Notes: generated by a model from the sequence alone, not told the origin. DNA of 64,000 bases from Sarcomyxa edulis (GCA_009761415.1 QUOL01000021.1:248001-312000); one strand, 5' to 3'. Positions 46,901-58,769 are shown, counted from the stretch's first letter. Made by a program: numbers and translations.

Positions 46901-48000
46901 ATAGAAAATATTCAAGACACAGATGGGCCGTTGACTCTCAACTCGCTCTTCACCAATTCCATCTTCCGGGATATTGTGATCTCTTTGGTGGCCACGCTTG
47001 GATTGTACATAGTTTCATCTATCATCTTCGTGAGTCCCGTCTTTCGGCTGCGGCATTGTAACCTAAACTCATTGGCCATCGTCTCTTCTCCAGTTCGAAC
47101 CTTGGCATATGATCACCTCTTTCATTCAATATCTCCTCATGGCTCCTTCATATATCTCAGTCTTGAACGTCTATGCTGTACGTCGTCTCATCATTTCCCT
47201 TCCGGCAATCACGTGTCAAAGTCTCACAACTTCTGCTTGTTCTAGTTCTCGAACGTCCATGATGTCTCTTGGGGTACGAAAGGTGACAATAAAGTTGGCG
47301 GTGACCTCGGGACTGTTGTCGCCGTCAAGAACTCGAACGCGGTGGAAGTGTCTATTCCCACTGATCAAAGGGATATTAACGCGGGATATGAAGACGCTAT
47401 CCATGTCTTGTCTTCGAAACCCCCAAAGACGGAGTCTAAACCCGATGAAAGTACCAAACAAGAGGATTACTACAGAACGTTCCGAACAAAGTGCGTTTCG
47501 GTCATCTTATCTTATAAAACATGCCTGCTGATCTGTTCATTGTAGCGTAAGCGATCCTTGAATGACTCATGCCCAATTCCTTAGCATCTTTGAGACTAAC
47601 GACTTTTCGATATCTGTAGGTTCTACTGGCGTGGACTCTGAGCAATGTTCGTCCTTTTTGTTCTAAGTTTCTAGAGTCTAGTTTTGACCGGTCATTCAAC
47701 ATTTTATAGGGGCTTTTGGCTGCCGGCATAGTGTAAGTTTTCACGATTACATTCTGAATCCCTTCGGACACGCACTGAACTATATACAGAGCCGCCAATG
47801 GCAAAGCCTCCGATAAAGGAGCAGTAAACACCGTCAGCGGGTACATGGCATTTATCTTGTTCTCGGTCGCAGGTCTTGCTTGTACGTCATTCTTCGATGT
47901 TGTCACGTACACTGCAATCGCCACTAATCGTCGCCCTTCAGTTGTGCGTTTTGTAGGATCGACTGTGTACATGATCATCCGTCTGTTCTCAGGAGAGTAA
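43999..48000 (+). CDS. Chitin synthase (CHS1-type N-terminal domain, division 1)
   Basis: Processive family 2 glycosyltransferase of the plasma membrane that polymerises UDP-GlcNAc into chitin. Exon 1 is only MSGYQE (43999-44016), then a disordered Tyr/Pro-rich head of about 250 residues with [21 protein letters not shown] repeats. The conserved N-terminal domain follows ([17 protein letters not shown]), then [40 protein letters not shown] (UDP-binding Asp), [29 protein letters not shown] (EDR) and [17 protein letters not shown] (QRRRW), and several membrane helices ending [10 protein letters not shown]. Many introns, all frame-consistent. One junction near 47.5 kb works only with a single-nucleotide exon at 47546. 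Stop TAA at 47998. The gene appears complete. Confidence 0.93.
47546..47546 (+). other. Predicted 1-nt exon in the chitin synthase gene
   Basis: Upstream exon ends FRT plus AA at 47490. Intron 47491-47545 starts GTGCGT and ends TTGTAG. The single base C follows, then intron 47547-47619, starting GTAAGC, with a CTAAC branch-like site, ending CTGTAG. Joining AA, C and GTTCTACTG gives [10 protein letters not shown], which fits the family. Skipping C leads to a stop after seven codons. Confidence 0.65.
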
Positions 48001-48472
48001 GTTGTATCGATCGGACGAGGATTGGAGATGGACAAGTTTTGCTTTATCTAGTCTTAGACACCGACATTTTTTATCTATTTGTGTAGTACATATACCTTCG
48101 TGTCGTTTGTTTTCAAGTGGTTTGCATGTTCGTGTTATTTACTTTATACTTATCGAAATGATACCCTTGTTGTGGTCATAAGTGCTCGGTGAACGTAAGC
48201 TCTAGGAAGGCGATAAGAGTTTGAAATATGGATGCATATATATCTTTGTAAATTGACTCTGGACAGTACCGAGCCCTGAAATATTGGATGCATCCCTCTC
48301 GCCTGATTTGCGCCAGATGTACGCGTCTTTGCACGTGCCGAGATCATACAGCGTACATTTCGAGTCGATATCTTCTGACAGGCAATGTGCTCGAAAAGAG
48401 GAAGAGATGTGATTTGTACAATACAGAATCATTATATATACGTATAATAGATACAATACAGGTTCAACACAA
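48001..48472. other. Convergent intergenic region between chitin synthase and RPAP1
   Basis: About 470 bp of AT-rich sequence shared by two 3' ends. TATATATA-like and TTTATC tracts near 48230 and 48430 are plausible polyadenylation-related sequence. No gene seen. Confidence 0.4.
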
Positions 48473-51400
48473 TCACTGCAAGTCATCATTTTCCTTCCTT
48501 AACAATCCCTGCAAACGCTGGACCAATGCTGTCCCACCCCATCTTTCGATGCACTCTATCCTCGATGAGACCGACTCGTCGAGCATTTCGAAGCATTTTG
48601 GCGGTAGAATTGCGAGGTCATGGCGAGGCTGATGATACCGCACAATTTCTCTCACTGTATCGAGATCCCCTTGATCAACGACAGCCTGCAGCAATTTACT
48701 CGCTCGCTCCTCACTGCCACCACCATCTCGTAGATCGCTCCATATGTTGCAAGCGACATGATGCAAAGCGATTAGACGTACGAAGCCTTGCAATTTGCTT
48801 TTAACCAGCGACCGAATATAAAGTCCGATCATCTGTGCGTCGTCCTCCACAGGCCACAGGTACTCTCTGAGATCACCGGAAATGACTTGATCGAAAGGTG
48901 TTCGGATCGTCTTGAGAACATGCGCGAAATCATTCCACAAGTGCTTTCTATAATCCGCGGCGTACCTCATAGAAATCGGAGGTAGTAGTAAACGAGCAAA
49001 AAGAGGGTGCGAGAATGAGATGGCGTCGTATAATGCGACGAAATCCGTGTAATACTGGTAGAATGGAGTCGATGCTCCGAGGAATGGAATAGCAACCTTC
49101 TCCAAATTTTCCTGCGAGATCGAGGGGACGACCGCGAGAGCAGCAGTGTATGGAGCTAGAAGATCATCTATGAAACGCCCAACGATGCTATCGCGGAACA
49201 CCTCATTGGAAGAATCATCCTGTGGCTGACCGTGCTCCAACATGAAGATCTTCATACATCCAAACACCGCTTCCTCGCGCGTCAACACAAAATCCGTAAG
49301 TGAAAACCTGTGCAATATGTCTCGGGCAATCCGCGTCAACAATAATGAAGCACGAGCAACTTCGACTTCGGATGCATCCCAGGACAATGGCAAAGCTTTG
49401 AAAACAGATGAGCTACCGGAACGAAGAAGATGGTCCAGGGGTGAAAGAGTCCAGTCTCTGTTCACCGGTAAACCAAACTTGACGGAGGAAGTAGATGGCA
49501 GTCGCTGGGTCGTCGAGTCTTTGATAGAATTAGGTGACATGCACGTCGGGCCCACGTAGATGTCATCTTGAGGTCGAAGGGTATTGACGAGAAAAGGCTT
49601 GACAACGGACATCCCGCCCTTTTCCCAAATGATGGATGGCACATCGAGTCCGCGAGAAGTCATGAAATCAGCTGTAAGAAGAGAGCCGACATCATCCACA
49701 ACTTGGAGCGCGAACTCTTCATCCCCGGGAAGTAGTCTCCCGAGGATAGAGAATGCCTGTGCTATCCATAAATCCTCTGAAACTCCAGGGAGTCGTCTCG
49801 AAAGGCGGAGGTAGGCTGATAAGAGTGACGCTAGTGGCCGACAGAAAGCCTGTGCATATTGAGGGGCTCCTCCGGAATGGAGATATGTCCATATTGGATG
49901 AGACACTAGCTTGGCGCAGATATCAGATATTTGAGGAAATGGTAAAGAGAATGGAGGGGCATTCAGTGGACCGTCAGAAAGTGGTGGTAAGCAAGCGAGC
50001 CATAGACGCAGTGCAGACATGAGAGTGTTTGCATGCACAGAAACAACTCGGAGACGCTTCGAAATCTCAGCAGTCTGCAACTCATCCAATTGGACAATAT
50101 CCTGCAATCCACGCTGCAATGCAACCGATGCACCTCGCACCACTGCTGACTCCTTCCCAGCTTCGAATCCGTCCTTCAGTTTCTGAACCGCATTGGATTT
50201 CTCCACTTCCCCGCCTCTAACACCGTTAATCTTAGCACCCTCCAACCACGCCGCTTCAGTCCTCCACACCGCCGCCCAGACCTCCCAGTCACGCTCGTCG
50301 TCCGCACTCAACCTCTCCCTCAACTCCAATATATCATCACCCCAACCCCAGCTGATAACCTGACTCCACAAAATCTCATGATCCGGCGTCGTTCGATGTG
50401 GATCAATCGCACAAACGATCCAAGCTTCCAACAACCCCGCCCACGCGCTTTTCAACTTTCTGGATTTACACTCTTCTGATATTACATACGTTCCAACCCG
50501 AGCGAACTGAGCCGCGGCTGTTGTCGCTATATGAGAATAGAATCCATACGATGCAAGGATGGTGTATATGTGAAGCGTCGAAGTGAGAAGAGACGTGGCT
50601 AGTGGGATGGGGTATGGCGAGGATGATGGGATGGGTAGCATCGTGACGAAACGAAGGAGGGCGTCGGTGGGTTCTAATAGAGATGATGCATTCGAACGGG
50701 AGGATCGAGCTAGAGTTGTAATGAGCCGGAGGGCAGATGGGTCGGGCGGTGAAGATGATTCGGTGGGTGGGATAGGCGTCAAAAGGAATGTCTGTAGAAC
50801 GTTCGCAACCAGTTGTGGTGTGTTGACGATGCTCGATGCCATCTCATTACTATGCTGAGCCAGCCGATGCAGTATATCCAAAAGCTGCGAAAGCGATTCA
50901 CTGGGTAATGCTCCCGACGAAAACGCGACGGAAATTTGAGGGAGTACGAATTCGAGTGGCAAAGACGAAATGGCGGCCTTGCTGTTTTCTGACTCCAGTT
51001 TCAATTCCACGCCTTCGATATCCGCCACAATCTCCATATCCCAACCAACGATGCACTCCCAAATAACCTCTACGGCTTTAACACCTAAACTCCCTCGCTC
51101 GCTCATAGCTTCAACACCAGCCGCGACGATCCTGGTCCTCAATTCTTCTTCCTTGCCCACCAATTCACTCATCGCCTCCGCCTCCTCTGTATCACTCGAC
51201 TGCTCCATCTTCATCTTACCCAACCGTTGTGCAATCCTACCGAGAATACCCAACATAGTCGCTCGCTGGGCTGGTACGCTCGATCGCGAGAGTAAGAAGA
51301 TATCATCAAGGGTATACCCGGCATGAGCCCCATCGGCATGATGGTGTAGCCCTAGATGTGTAGGGAGGGAAGATGTTAGAGAAGGCGGGATTGGTGTCCC

Positions 51401-52559
51401 TGTGAGATCGAAACGAAGGGATGAGGTGGAAGGTTCAGAAGATGACGATAAACCAGACGAAGGATCCATCCAAGCAAGAGTTGGATCATCAGCTGGCGCG
51501 TTGGGGAAGAAACGTCGACGGATATCCTCTGGAGTCCCTTCTTCTGGTTCGGAACTTTGCTCATCAAGGACTGTGGTTGGAGTGACCATCTTACCCTTCC
51601 ACTCGCCTAATGACGTCGTCTTAACATCACTATCACCATCAGAGACGTCCGGAGGTGGTGGTAACGCAAGAACGCGTTTCTTGTTCTTGGGAGAAGACGG
51701 GGCAGACTCGTACACATACACATCCTGCGGAGTGAGTTCTGCAAACCGGAGTCGACGGTCTGTTCGACTTGACGGCCGCGTGCCATTCCTCGACAGGGCG
51801 GGTGGAGGTGAAGAGACTGGGAGGGTGAATGACAGAATGTTAGATTTATGGAAGATAGACTTCCAAAGGACTCACGTCTCCTGGGAGGGCTTGGGACGCG
51901 TTCTTCGTCAGATATAGGAACTAGCAGTTCGGTAAGACAATGGATTCGAGTGACAATGTATGATTCACACCTTCATCCAAAGTCTCAATATTCCCCCCAT
52001 CCCCCTGAGATCCAACCATAGATTTTGTTTTATTTTTGTTCTGCATCTGCCTCTCCCTCGCCTCCCTCGCCTTCTTCAAGAGATCACCAATCCCAGCTCC
52101 AAACCTCTCCAAAATCTCCTTCCTCTCCTCCTCCCGCTGCTCCTCAGTCATACTATCCACCTTCTGCTCATTCTCTTCACTTATTTGACGCCGCCAATCG
52201 TCCGGTTCAGTGGGGCGCTTCAGTGTCAGTGGCAGTGGACGAGGTTCGTGAATTGGAATCAGAGGTGCAGTGCCAGTTCTCTCGGTTTTTGTTTTCTCAG
52301 GGGCCCTAGAAGTAGAAGTAGAAGAAGAAACCACAACAGGCACATCTCGGAGTCTCTCTGGATTACTCCCATTCAATTTTCGTAATTCGTCTCTACCTCG
52401 TGCAAAAGCACTCTTTGATCGATGTTGTACGGGTGGGAAGCCAGTCTTTCCAGATCCAGATGTATTGATATTAATATTCCGTCCCGGTACGATGGATGGA
52501 GAAGAGGCAGGCTTTCGTTCGAATACGGAGCCTACCAAGCCCGGATTACCCTGGGACAT
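48473..52559 (-). CDS. RPAP1: RNA polymerase II-associated protein 1
   Basis: Large protein that binds RNA polymerase II and helps in assembly and nuclear import of the enzyme with GPN GTPases. Start at 52559 (MSQGNPGLVGSVFERK). Three exons: about 52559-51971, a small one near 51918-51874, and a last giant exon from about 51817 to the stop at 48473. The N-terminal RPAP1 domain contains SEENEQKVDSMTEEQREEER and KEILERFGAGIGDLLKKARE. Then RLRFAELTPQDVYVYESAPS and the C-terminal domain signature LRFDLTGTPIPPSLTSSLP with THLGLHHHADGAHAGYTLDD, followed by about 900 residues of helical repeats with no break. Length of roughly 1,330 aa agrees with RPAP1 proteins (human about 1,390). A Met at 52664 is in frame but less likely as start. 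Confidence 0.92.
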
Positions 52560-52855
52560 CTTGATGGTGGCAAGATGGTGATGGTGGAAAGAGAGAACAA
52601 GTGTGAAAGGCCATGCACTGGCAGGATGTTCGGCGGCACTCTGTTCTGAGGAATTTTCTGGCATGATCTTGGGAATCTAACGTGACCAAGCGCTATTGCA
52701 CTGCTTTTCCGATATACTTGCAGTCAATAACTCGCGGTTTCTTCACTTTATACGCGTTCCATCTTCAGAGTAACAAGGAATCCACATACAGACAATGCAA
52801 TGATTTATATAACGTACAATTCGTGTTGTGTTGTGTGTCTGGCGAGCGAGCACCT

Positions 52856-53663
52856 CTACAGCTTTCCTTTGATCTCTTCGTAAACCCTCTCCATCTCATC
52901 CTTCGATACCGTCTTTGTCGGCCAACCAACCACCAACCCTTCCTCATCACTAGCGGATGGCTTTGGAATAACGTGGAAATGGACGTGATCGACTTCCTAG
53001 AAACGTCATAAAGTATGGTCAACAATGAGGCATAAAGTATGCGTCAAAGAAACTCACCTGATGCGCAATTCGACCATTGTTCTGAGGAGAGGAAAGATAT
53101 GTCTGAGTCGAAAGATCATGGGTGTATGATACTAATTAGATACCTGAAGGATGTTATAGTTCTCCGCGCCCAAGGCAAGAGCAATCTTCTTTGCGACAGG
53201 CATCGCGTCTGCGAGATACTCGTCGGGAAGTTGGTGGAGTTTCTCAGCGTGGTCTGTACCCAGTTCTTTAGCCTTCATTGCGTCGTAGAGATAGAAGCAT
53301 ACAATGCCACAGTACTCACACTTGGGGATCACGAGCGCATGACCTTTAGATAGAGGTCCGATGTCGAGGAACGAGAACCTATGCAACATCGAAATCAACA
53401 CCTGATACCGATATTCAATAAGATGACATGGATCCATGGCACGTACGATAGATCCGTCTCCACGAGCTTATAGCTTGGTATCTCGCCTATCATATATACT
53501 CAATAAGAACCAGTACTATCCCGTCTTCCGACCTCGTAGTGATAATTAGGCCACACCTTTGATTATTTTGCAGAAGATGCAAGTAGCCAGAGATCTGAGG
53601 AACGCAGTAAACTTTGAGTTAAATCCAGAGATGAAATTATGTGGTATACTTCGCAGATGCCAT
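52856..53663 (-). CDS. HNT1: HIT family nucleotide hydrolase (HNT1/HINT-like)
   Basis: Histidine-triad protein that hydrolyses adenosine 5'-phosphoramidates and acyl-adenylates. Small exons join as MASAK, then SLATCIFCKIIKGEIPSYKL (CxxC start typical of HINT), FSFLDIGPLSKGHALVIPK, an intron placed inside the Tyr codon, HAEKLHQLPDEYLADAMPVA, NYNILQNNGRIAHQ and EVDHVHFHVIPKP, the HxHxH triad with the catalytic central His. The C-terminus KDEMERVYEEIKGKL ends at TAG 52856. Total about 150 aa, normal for the family. Divergent from the IPNS-like oxygenase gene: starts lie only 110 bp apart, so promoters probably overlap. Confidence 0.9.
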
Positions 53664-53772
53664 GGTGCAGTGAGGAAAGAAGGTTTCAAGATGCAAGATT
53701 TACCTCAGTGTGACCAACTTGAACTCCTCCTCCTCCTTGATCGGGTCAACCTCCCCCTAACTTCCCGCCTCC

Positions 53773-55588
53773 ATGTCTCTAGCGCAGACAGCAGATAACG
53801 CTACTACCAAAGCACCCTTCAGCAATATCCCAATCATGTAGGCCTCGTACCCTCCAAATTCCACTGACTCTAAAAGCACCGCAGAGACTTGACGCATCTA
53901 TCGAGCACCGATCCCATCCTCCGGAAACGCCTAGTAGACCAAATCAGAGACGCGTGTATCACAGTGGGGTTTTTCTATGGTGAATACCTTCCTTTCTATC
54001 AGTATAAGCTCACACTAGTACTGTATCATACGATACTAGTTAGCAATCACGGGATACCCGAAGATATCATCAACGGCGCATTGACTGCATCCAAAGAATT
54101 CTATTCTTTACCAATCGAGACCAAGATGAAGGTCAGAGATACACGAATAGCGATGGCTCCATGCTACTAATGCAGAGACACAGCTCGACATCACCAAAAC
54201 ACCCAATTTTAAAGGCTACTCGGCTCTCTTGAGCGGAAACAACGACCCAAACAACGACGGTGATCTACAAGAAGGATTCGAGTTTGGTTGGGAGGAGCTC
54301 TATTCCACTAAGGATGCTGTCGACTCTTCTGGCAACGGCGTAATGGCAGGCGCGAACGTCTGGCCAGCCGAAACAGAAGTCCCGCGGTTCCGCGAAGCTG
54401 TACTCAAGTACTAGTGCGTACCCGTACCTCAAGCTGCCAGCTGTCCCTCTGTACTAATCTTCAACAATGACTGCTCGAAAAGTCACGCTGCAGTGAACCT
54501 CGGCAAAATGCTCTTTCCACTGTTCGCATTAGCTCTGGATCTACCAGAGGATTTCTTCACCGTTAAGGTGCGTTTGCCTCACTTCTGAACGTCAGTGTCA
54601 TTCTGATCTCACTAGGACCGTGTAGACAAAACACTCAGCCGCACTCATGCGATTACTCCACTACCCACCCCAGGATGGTCCCGTAGATGATATGAGCCGC
54701 ATCATAGGAATTGGGGCGCACACCGAGTGAGTCCGCGCGCTACGATACTTTGACTCTCGAGATAACAAATCTATCACGTTTCGTTTCATTTAGTTGGGAG
54801 GTATGCACCTTTCCTTTCTTTCCTTTGGTTCTATTGCGGAATCTGATTTGAACAGTGCTTCACGATCCTATGGCAAGAACCCGGAATCCAAGCCTTACAA
54901 GTTCTCAACACCGATAAGCAGTGGATCGACGCTCCTCCCATCCCGGGGACTTTGGTTATCAAGTGCGTCACTCACCTCTCACGTTTCATGTTTCACCTTT
55001 TATTTACAGATATAACCCTAATTGATCGTTGCGATGTTCACATACATTGTTTCTTTCGTAGCTTGGGAGATCAACTCGCACGATGGACTAGTACGTTCTC
55101 AATTCTCAATTCTCAATTCTCAATTCTCACCAAACCCAAACCCAATCAAACCACTCACACTCACACCCCCGCACTCCATTTGCACCAGACGACGTCTTCA
55201 AATCAACAGTCCACCGAGCCATCAACCGCAGCGGTGTCCGCCGATACTCAATTCCTCTGTTTTTCGGAACGGATTATGATGTTTTGTTGGAGGTGCGTAC
55301 GCGTCTTGCGTCGTTGTCAATCAGGTGTACGATAATCGAGTGACTGTGGTGGGGTTTACGGCGCGGTCCTACCGTTTCCCGTCCAACCCCAGTATGTGCG
55401 AGCGTGCGAGCGCCATTTACGGCCGTGGTATTTTTCTAATCATCGAGTGACTGTGGTACTTATATCTCCATCGCTTTCTGATCTAGCCGATTCCAAGCTG
55501 CGTATCCCACGATAGGCCGGCGAAGTATGAGGTGGTGACCGCTGGGGAGTATGTCAAGTCGAGGTTGAGTGCGACTTATGGGCATTAG
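53773..55588 (+). CDS. Isopenicillin N synthase-like 2OG-Fe(II) oxygenase
   Basis: Non-heme iron oxygenase with DIOX_N and 2OG-FeII_Oxy domains, a family used in secondary metabolism and detoxification; substrate unknown. Start MSLAQTADNATTKAPFSN. The N-domain reads LVDQIRDACITVGFFY and SNHGIPEDIINGALTASKEF. Core: NFKGYSALLSGNND, GANVWPAETEVPRFREAVL, LFALALDLPEDFF, IGIGAHTD (Fe His and Asp), a 7-nt exon (54794-54800) giving WE, then CFTILWQEPGIQALQV, KSTVHRAINRSGVRRYSIPL (distal His and RxS) and FFGTDYDVLLE. The tail is PIPSCVSHDRPAKYEVVTAG with stop TAG 55586. The penultimate intron is unusually long, about 210 nt, and contains two copies of an ATCGAGTGACTGTGG sequence. Confidence 0.85.
55099..55129. 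repeat. Short tandem repeat (TTCTCAA-type, 8-nt unit)
   Basis: Four consecutive copies of TCTCAATT inside an intron of the IPNS-like gene. Simple repeat without coding effect. Confidence 0.75.
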
Positions 55589-55961
55589 ATGCTAGATGGA
55601 TGGATGCCGGTGTATGTTGGGTGTATGGTTAGGTTGGACGGTTAGGTTGGAATTGGACGGTTGGACTTTGGGAGAATGTACGGTTGTATATGTATACCCT
55701 TGAAGATTTTTTCTGGCGATTTGTGCATTGATCCTCGGACGGATGAAGGACGCGGCGTCGACCCAACGGTGGCTACTATCCAGATGCGAACGGCCAGATA
55801 TTTATTTCAGACTGAACAGTCAAACAACCGTCTTAGATCGATGCTTTATAATTAGCTGAATCACGTCACGCTGATCTCAAATCTAGCAATCTCCTGGTCC
55901 TGGATTTGCTACAAGTCCCTCTCTGCTTCCTACATCCTCCCTCCCAACAACTTCACCGACC

Positions 55962-57810
55962 ATGACATCCGAGTTCTATTTCTCCGAATGGCCTCCCTTT
56001 CTATACAAAGAACATCAAAAACAACTCATCCTCCACGCTACAACTTACGCCTTATCTCATGGTCTCCTCTACCTTCCACCCTCAGATCACCAACCACAAC
56101 CCTCAACACCCACCTCAGCAATCCACGCCCCCATATCCCTCTTCCCAGCCCCCTTCCCTCGAAAGGCATTCGAACTGGCTCAGAGATTACAACGCATCTA
56201 TAACGTGTTGTACGCGCGGATCGCGATGGATGAGGAATTCTTGGATAGTGTTATGGGTGCTACGGATGGTGTCGGCCAAGTCGATGAGTTTGTAGGTCAG
56301 CTTTGGACGGGTTGGAAGAAGTTGAGAGATGGGGATGGGGGTGGTGGTGGTGGGGCGGGTATCTCTCAGGTATGCATGCATTACTCATATCCATATATTT
56401 TCTGTTGGTCTCACCGACGCACGCGCGATTGCAGCCCCTTCAATTAGGTATATTCAGATCAGACTATCTTCTGCATACCGAAGAGGAAGGAAGTCTATCC
56501 CTCAAACAAGTCGAATTCAACACCATCTCTGCGTCCTTCGGAGCTCTCTCCGAACGTACCGCCGCAATGCACCAGTGAGTTTGAATGTTCGTGTAGTTCT
56601 GGATTCTTAGCTCATAGTTTGGACAGATCTCTACACACAGCTACACATTTCTATAGTTCTGCTCCTTGTCTAGACCCTGCGAATTATCCGCCAAATCATA
56701 CAACGGCGGGGCTGGTAGAAGGTTTAGTGGAGGCACATAAAGTCTACAATACAACTTACGCCATTGATGAGTAGGTTCACGATAACCTCTGATCGAGCAT
56801 GTTGTTTTTAACACTTTCACCTAGATCCACCTTCCCGACTGCCACCCAGATCCTGTTCGTCGTTCAAGACAACGAGCGAAACGTATTCGACCAGCGATGG
56901 CTGGAATACGAACTACTCGAAAAGTACGCGTCCTCCTCTATCCCCATATTCTCATACTGACCTGTGCAATTGCACCCACTGCAGACACGGCATCCACATC
57001 GTCCGCCAAACACTAACCGAGTTATGCCACTCCGCCACGACAGATCCACACACCAAAGCTCTCCACATCAGCCTCCCCCTCTTCCCCTACCCCCTCGAAA
57101 TCTCCGTAGTCTACTTCCGCGCGGGCTACACCCCAACAGACTTCCCCACCCCCACGCACTACGTCGCGCGATTCATCCTCGAAGAATCCACAGCTATCAA
57201 ATGTCCTTCCATCCCACTCCAACTTGCGGGCGGTAAGAAAGTCCAGCAGGTACTGACGAAGCCTGGTGTACTAGAAAGTTTCCTGTGCGATGCGAAGAAA
57301 TGGGGGTCGGAAGTGACGCAAGACGAACTAGCGGACATCCGCGGTAGTTGGGTGGGGATGTGGGGCTTGGACGAAGATGATGGCGTTCAAAGGGCACGCG
57401 ACAAGGCTTTATCGCTGGTGCTCAAACCACAGAGAGAAGGCGGTGGGAATAACGTGTACAAGGAGAGTATCCCTGCGTTCCTTGATACGCTCGATGTCAA
57501 GGAGAGGGAAGCGTGGATTGCGATGGAGTTGATCGTCCCACCAGAGGGTACTGGTGCGTACCTGGTGCGTAGTGGGGGTGCAGAGGAGCCGTTGACGAAG
57601 ACGGATGTGGTGAGCGAATTGGGAATATTCGGGTGGGCTCTTTTTGGTGCTGAGGGAGGGGAAGTGAAAGAGAAGGAGGTTGGTTGGTTGGTTCGGACGA
57701 AAGGGAAGGAGACGAATGAAGGTGGCGTCGCTACGGGATTTTCGGTGTTGGATTCGTTGGCTTTGGTTGATGTAGATCGTGTCTTGAAACGGGACCCAAA
57801 TGATTATTGA
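55962..57810 (+). CDS. GSH2: Glutathione synthetase
   Basis: Eukaryotic ATP-grasp-like enzyme that joins gamma-glutamylcysteine and glycine to make glutathione in the cytosol. Five or more exons. Signatures: SEWPPFLYKEHQKQLILHAT, the leader ARIAMDEEFLDSVMG, then QLGIFRSDYLLHTEEEGSLS and KQVEFNTISASFGALSERT (substrate and Mg site), TATQILFVVQDNERNVFDQR, VVYFRAGYTPTDFPTPTHYV, AIKCPSIPLQLAGGKKVQQV, LKPQREGGGNNVYKESIP (the Gly-rich ATP-binding loop) and AWIAMELIVPPEGTGAYLVR. The end is VLKRDPNDY with TGA at 57808-57810. Length is near 500 aa, as in yeast Gsh2. A glycine run follows the first 120 residues. Frames and splice sites are clean. It is convergent with a frameshifted F-box gene. Confidence 0.94.
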
Positions 57811-58769
57811 AGTATATATACGCGCACTCTGATCTACTTGTTGTAATTGTTGGAATAATTCCTGATCAGTGACGACAGCAATATCTCCACGAATTGCCAG
57901 GAATGACGCATCGTCGACATTGCTCTGAGGGGCATCACCCAGGATAAGTACTTTTGAGGAAGACGTTCCAGTCACAAGATCTACTTGCACGATGTCCGCG
58001 AGACTGGGATCGAATATGTCAGAACACAAGTTCGTTGAGGATAAACGAGTTACTTACAGGGTTTGAGATTCTGAGTGTCGAATTGACCACAGGCTCTACG
58101 ATAAGGATTCGAGCACTCCGGCCATAATCGAGCATACATAATCGAGCATATCGACAGAATATCTGTGCATTCGCGGTTCTGATCTCTTTGGAGAGTCATA
58201 TTGCCATACCAGAGCGTTCTTCGATACATTCCAGATGAAGAGTTGGCCGTACTGGGTGACTACAACTTCGACTTCGGAACCCTCATCTACGAGCTGAGAA
58301 ATGATGGCCACATATTGCCCGCCGGGGAGGAGTTTTGCCGATAGTATCTCTTGATTTGGTTGGAGAGGATTCACGAGAGATCTACGAGAGATGGCGCCTT
58401 CAAGAGAATATGGACGTGACCACGAACTAGGGCCAAGCACCGTATGTTTGGCGAGATCGACAAGTTCGAGCGTCGACAGTTCACGTAGATTCTGGCTGGG
58501 TGGCACATCGAGCAACATTCTCGCTTGAAGGGTCCAGAACAAGGGATAACCATACATGTCTCGAAATAGCAAGAGACTGAAGGTGTTTGCACGTCTGATA
58601 CAACGCATATGAGCATTGCGATGTACGATGGAGTACATATGCACATCTGACTTACCTGACTAGCCGAAATAACGCCCAATATACCGCAGAAGGACAAAAT
58701 TACTAGCAATATATCTTGAGTCAGTTCGAGGAATTCCAGTTTATCGCCAGGGATAGTGCCTGCCTTCAC
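57811..58769 (-). pseudogene. F-box protein gene disrupted by a 14-bp duplication
   Basis: The first exon reads KLEFLELTQDILLVILSFCG (F-box first half), then after introns VRRANTFSLLLFRDMYG, ELSTLELVDLAKHTVLG, LPGGQYVAIISQLVDEGSEV, VVVTQYGQLFIWNVSKNALV and YSVDMLDY. At that point a perfect 14-bp tandem duplication shifts the frame and gives a stop after 13 more codons. The old frame resumes as MLDYGRSARILIVEPVVNST, an intron, then SLADIVQVDLVTGTSSSKVL and ASFLAIRGDIAVVTDQELFQ. Beyond 57850 the frame runs antisense into the coding end of GSH2 with no F-box-like content, so the 3' part is also missing. This was a beta-propeller F-box gene of the same general kind as the one at 24.6-26.6 kb and is now probably inactive. 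Confidence 0.65.
58123..58150. repeat. Perfect 14-bp tandem duplication
   Basis: CATAATCGAGCATA is present twice, at 58123-58136 and 58137-58150, inside the F-box gene. Because 14 is not a multiple of three it changes the frame exactly at DMLDY. Confidence 0.95.
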
